64,000 bases of DNA from Fulvia fulva. Taxonomy: Eukaryota; Ascomycota; Dothideomycetes; Mycosphaerellales; Mycosphaerellaceae. Positions 62,966 through 64,000 of the stretch are shown here, one piece after another (the stretch's first letter is position 1; each line of letters begins with the position of its first letter). Made by a program: the position numbers and the translations under genes. A model generated the notes under the pieces. The model was not told where the DNA came from. It did no database searches and saw only the letters and a list, made by a program, of their open reading frames with translations. The stretch lies in contig NC_063015.1 in NCBI RefSeq assembly GCF_020509005.1, positions 3,906,001-3,970,000 of the forward strand. The letters run 5' to 3'.

Positions 62966-64000
62966 GAACATTGACGAGGACTATTTATTTAATAGCCCTT
63001 ATTAAGGCGAGTAATCTACTTAAGTAGTAGCGACCCGCCTACGCTAGCGGTGGCGTAATCGTAGTATAAAGAACCCTAAAACTAAGGTTCTGTTCCCCTA
63101 ACGGTAGACCCTAGAGTTACGGAGTTACGGAGGATAACTACCTAATTAGGAAGCGCGACCTCACCCCGAATAGTAGCGAAGGATAGTAACTAACGAGAGC
63201 TATAGCCTTACGAATATTCTATACTAAGAGCTAAACCGGAGAACAAACTAAGGAAAAACCTAGAATATAAGCTAAGGCCTACTATATAGAAAGTGGAGGC
63301 TAACGACAAACAATATAGCGTAGACGACCCTATATACGGAGGCGGAAAACTTACTAGATAATAACGAATACCTAGCCCGGGTATATAAGAACACTATAGT
63401 ATAGCTACTAGGAGTGCTAAAAGCGCTATTATACTAAATCCTAAAGACAATCTAATAAGTAATATAGAAGGTAGCCTAGAGACTAACTATATAGGCAATA
63501 GTAGTGGTAGGTAAGAATTAACTCCCTACGAAGGTAAGTAATACGGTACGCCTATATATTACTTATCCGGCGGACAAACAAGAAATCGTAGCCCTAATAA
63601 GTAAGGAGATTGTCGATAGAATCGGCTAAAAGGAGGTAGTTAGAGCGAAGGTAGAGGCAATAGGCGTAGTAAGACTCTTTACCGTATAAGAGTCTAATAG
63701 ACGAAAGCTAGAGACCTATAAGGAGTAGACTACTAAAGTTACGAAGTCGGTAGGAGTCTCCTACTAATAGTATACCGTTATTGCCTACGGGGTCCCTAGG
63801 ATATTTAAGGTCGAAGACCTTCCCTACCTCCAAGTATAGAACTAGAACATATCCCTAGGAGTACGACTAACGAAGGCGGTATAGTTATATAAGACAGTAG
63901 ACCGAGAGAAGACGTATTTATCGCTTATTATCTAGGTAGAGATAGCGGAACAAGCTAACTAGATACTAGATAATAGGCTATTCTAGAACTACGAGAGAAT
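62966..64000 (+). mobile_element. RIP-mutated LINE fragment E: 5' region and ORF1, cut by window end
   Basis: Same start as fragment D (GAGCGGAACATT). The first ~45 bp differ from D at several transition sites; from 63,008 to the window end it is the same as 44,178-45,170 except for one base (63,831 C versus 45,001 T). Confidence 0.85.

Noticed and set aside
43000..64000. Frequent in-frame TAG as evidence of an alternative genetic code
   Set aside because: TAG arises where CAG or TGG is expected and is absent from the host genes; RIP explains it.

Overview
This window is nuclear DNA of a filamentous ascomycete. Short GT-AG introns of about 49-141 nt with CTAAC/CTGAC-like branch points, fungal families (eisosome protein Eis1, Zn2Cys6 regulator, kinesin-7 of the Kip2/KipA type) and repeats mutated by RIP all point that way. 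The protein flavour suggests a dothideomycete close to Mycosphaerellales, but that placement is inference. No tRNA, rRNA, CRISPR array or bacterial operon was seen.

Positions 1-36,140 are a gene-dense euchromatic block on both strands. In order it holds: the 3' end of a gamma-glutamyltransferase gene; a hypothetical protein; an unusual three-part regulator (FAR1-type zinc finger, Zn2Cys6 cluster, copia-Gag-like domain); the eisosome gene eis1; a CX5R protein phosphatase; two neighbouring genes whose products look ubiquitin-like; a diverged methyltransferase-like protein; several small hypothetical proteins including two NTF2/SnoaL-like ones; the farnesyl/geranylgeranyltransferase alpha subunit (ram2); a five-exon LSM5 gene diverging from a 1,609-residue coiled-coil plus DEDDy exonuclease protein; a frameshifted F-box-like gene; a catechol-type O-methyltransferase; and a 1,122-residue kinesin-7. 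The genes are ordinary housekeeping and accessory genes with no sign of a shared pathway or metabolite cluster. Several exon structures were rebuilt by hand from splice signals and preserved reading phase.

Positions 36,200-64,000 are a nested transposon graveyard. Nearly all of it is depleted of CpA/TpG, rich in TpA and full of TAG/TAA stops, while CpG is kept: the signature of repeat-induced point mutation (RIP). The layers I can read are: (i) three copies of a LINE ORF1 region (36.5, 44.1 and 63.0 kb); (ii) a Ty3/gypsy element from about 46 kb, cut open by a 218-bp solo LTR with a perfect 5-bp target duplication and by a full LINE (A, 50,869-56,823) that landed inside its RNase H region; (iii) LINE B (57,160-61,366), whose first 1,079 bp match LINE A but whose body belongs to another LINE family; (iv) an internally deleted Fot1/pogo element with 70-bp terminal inverted repeats (42,823-43,959); and (v) one nearly un-RIPed 4.9-kb LINE on the minus strand (37,846-42,744) with a 14-bp target-site duplication. 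The three LINEs that keep a 3' end share a small 3' hairpin and a (TATC)n tail.

The most unusual observations are the FAR1/Zn2Cys6/Gag fusion protein, the almost non-RIPed LINE inside heavily RIPed DNA, and two RIP-mutated 1-kb segments 18.8 kb apart that differ at one base, which implies duplication after RIP.
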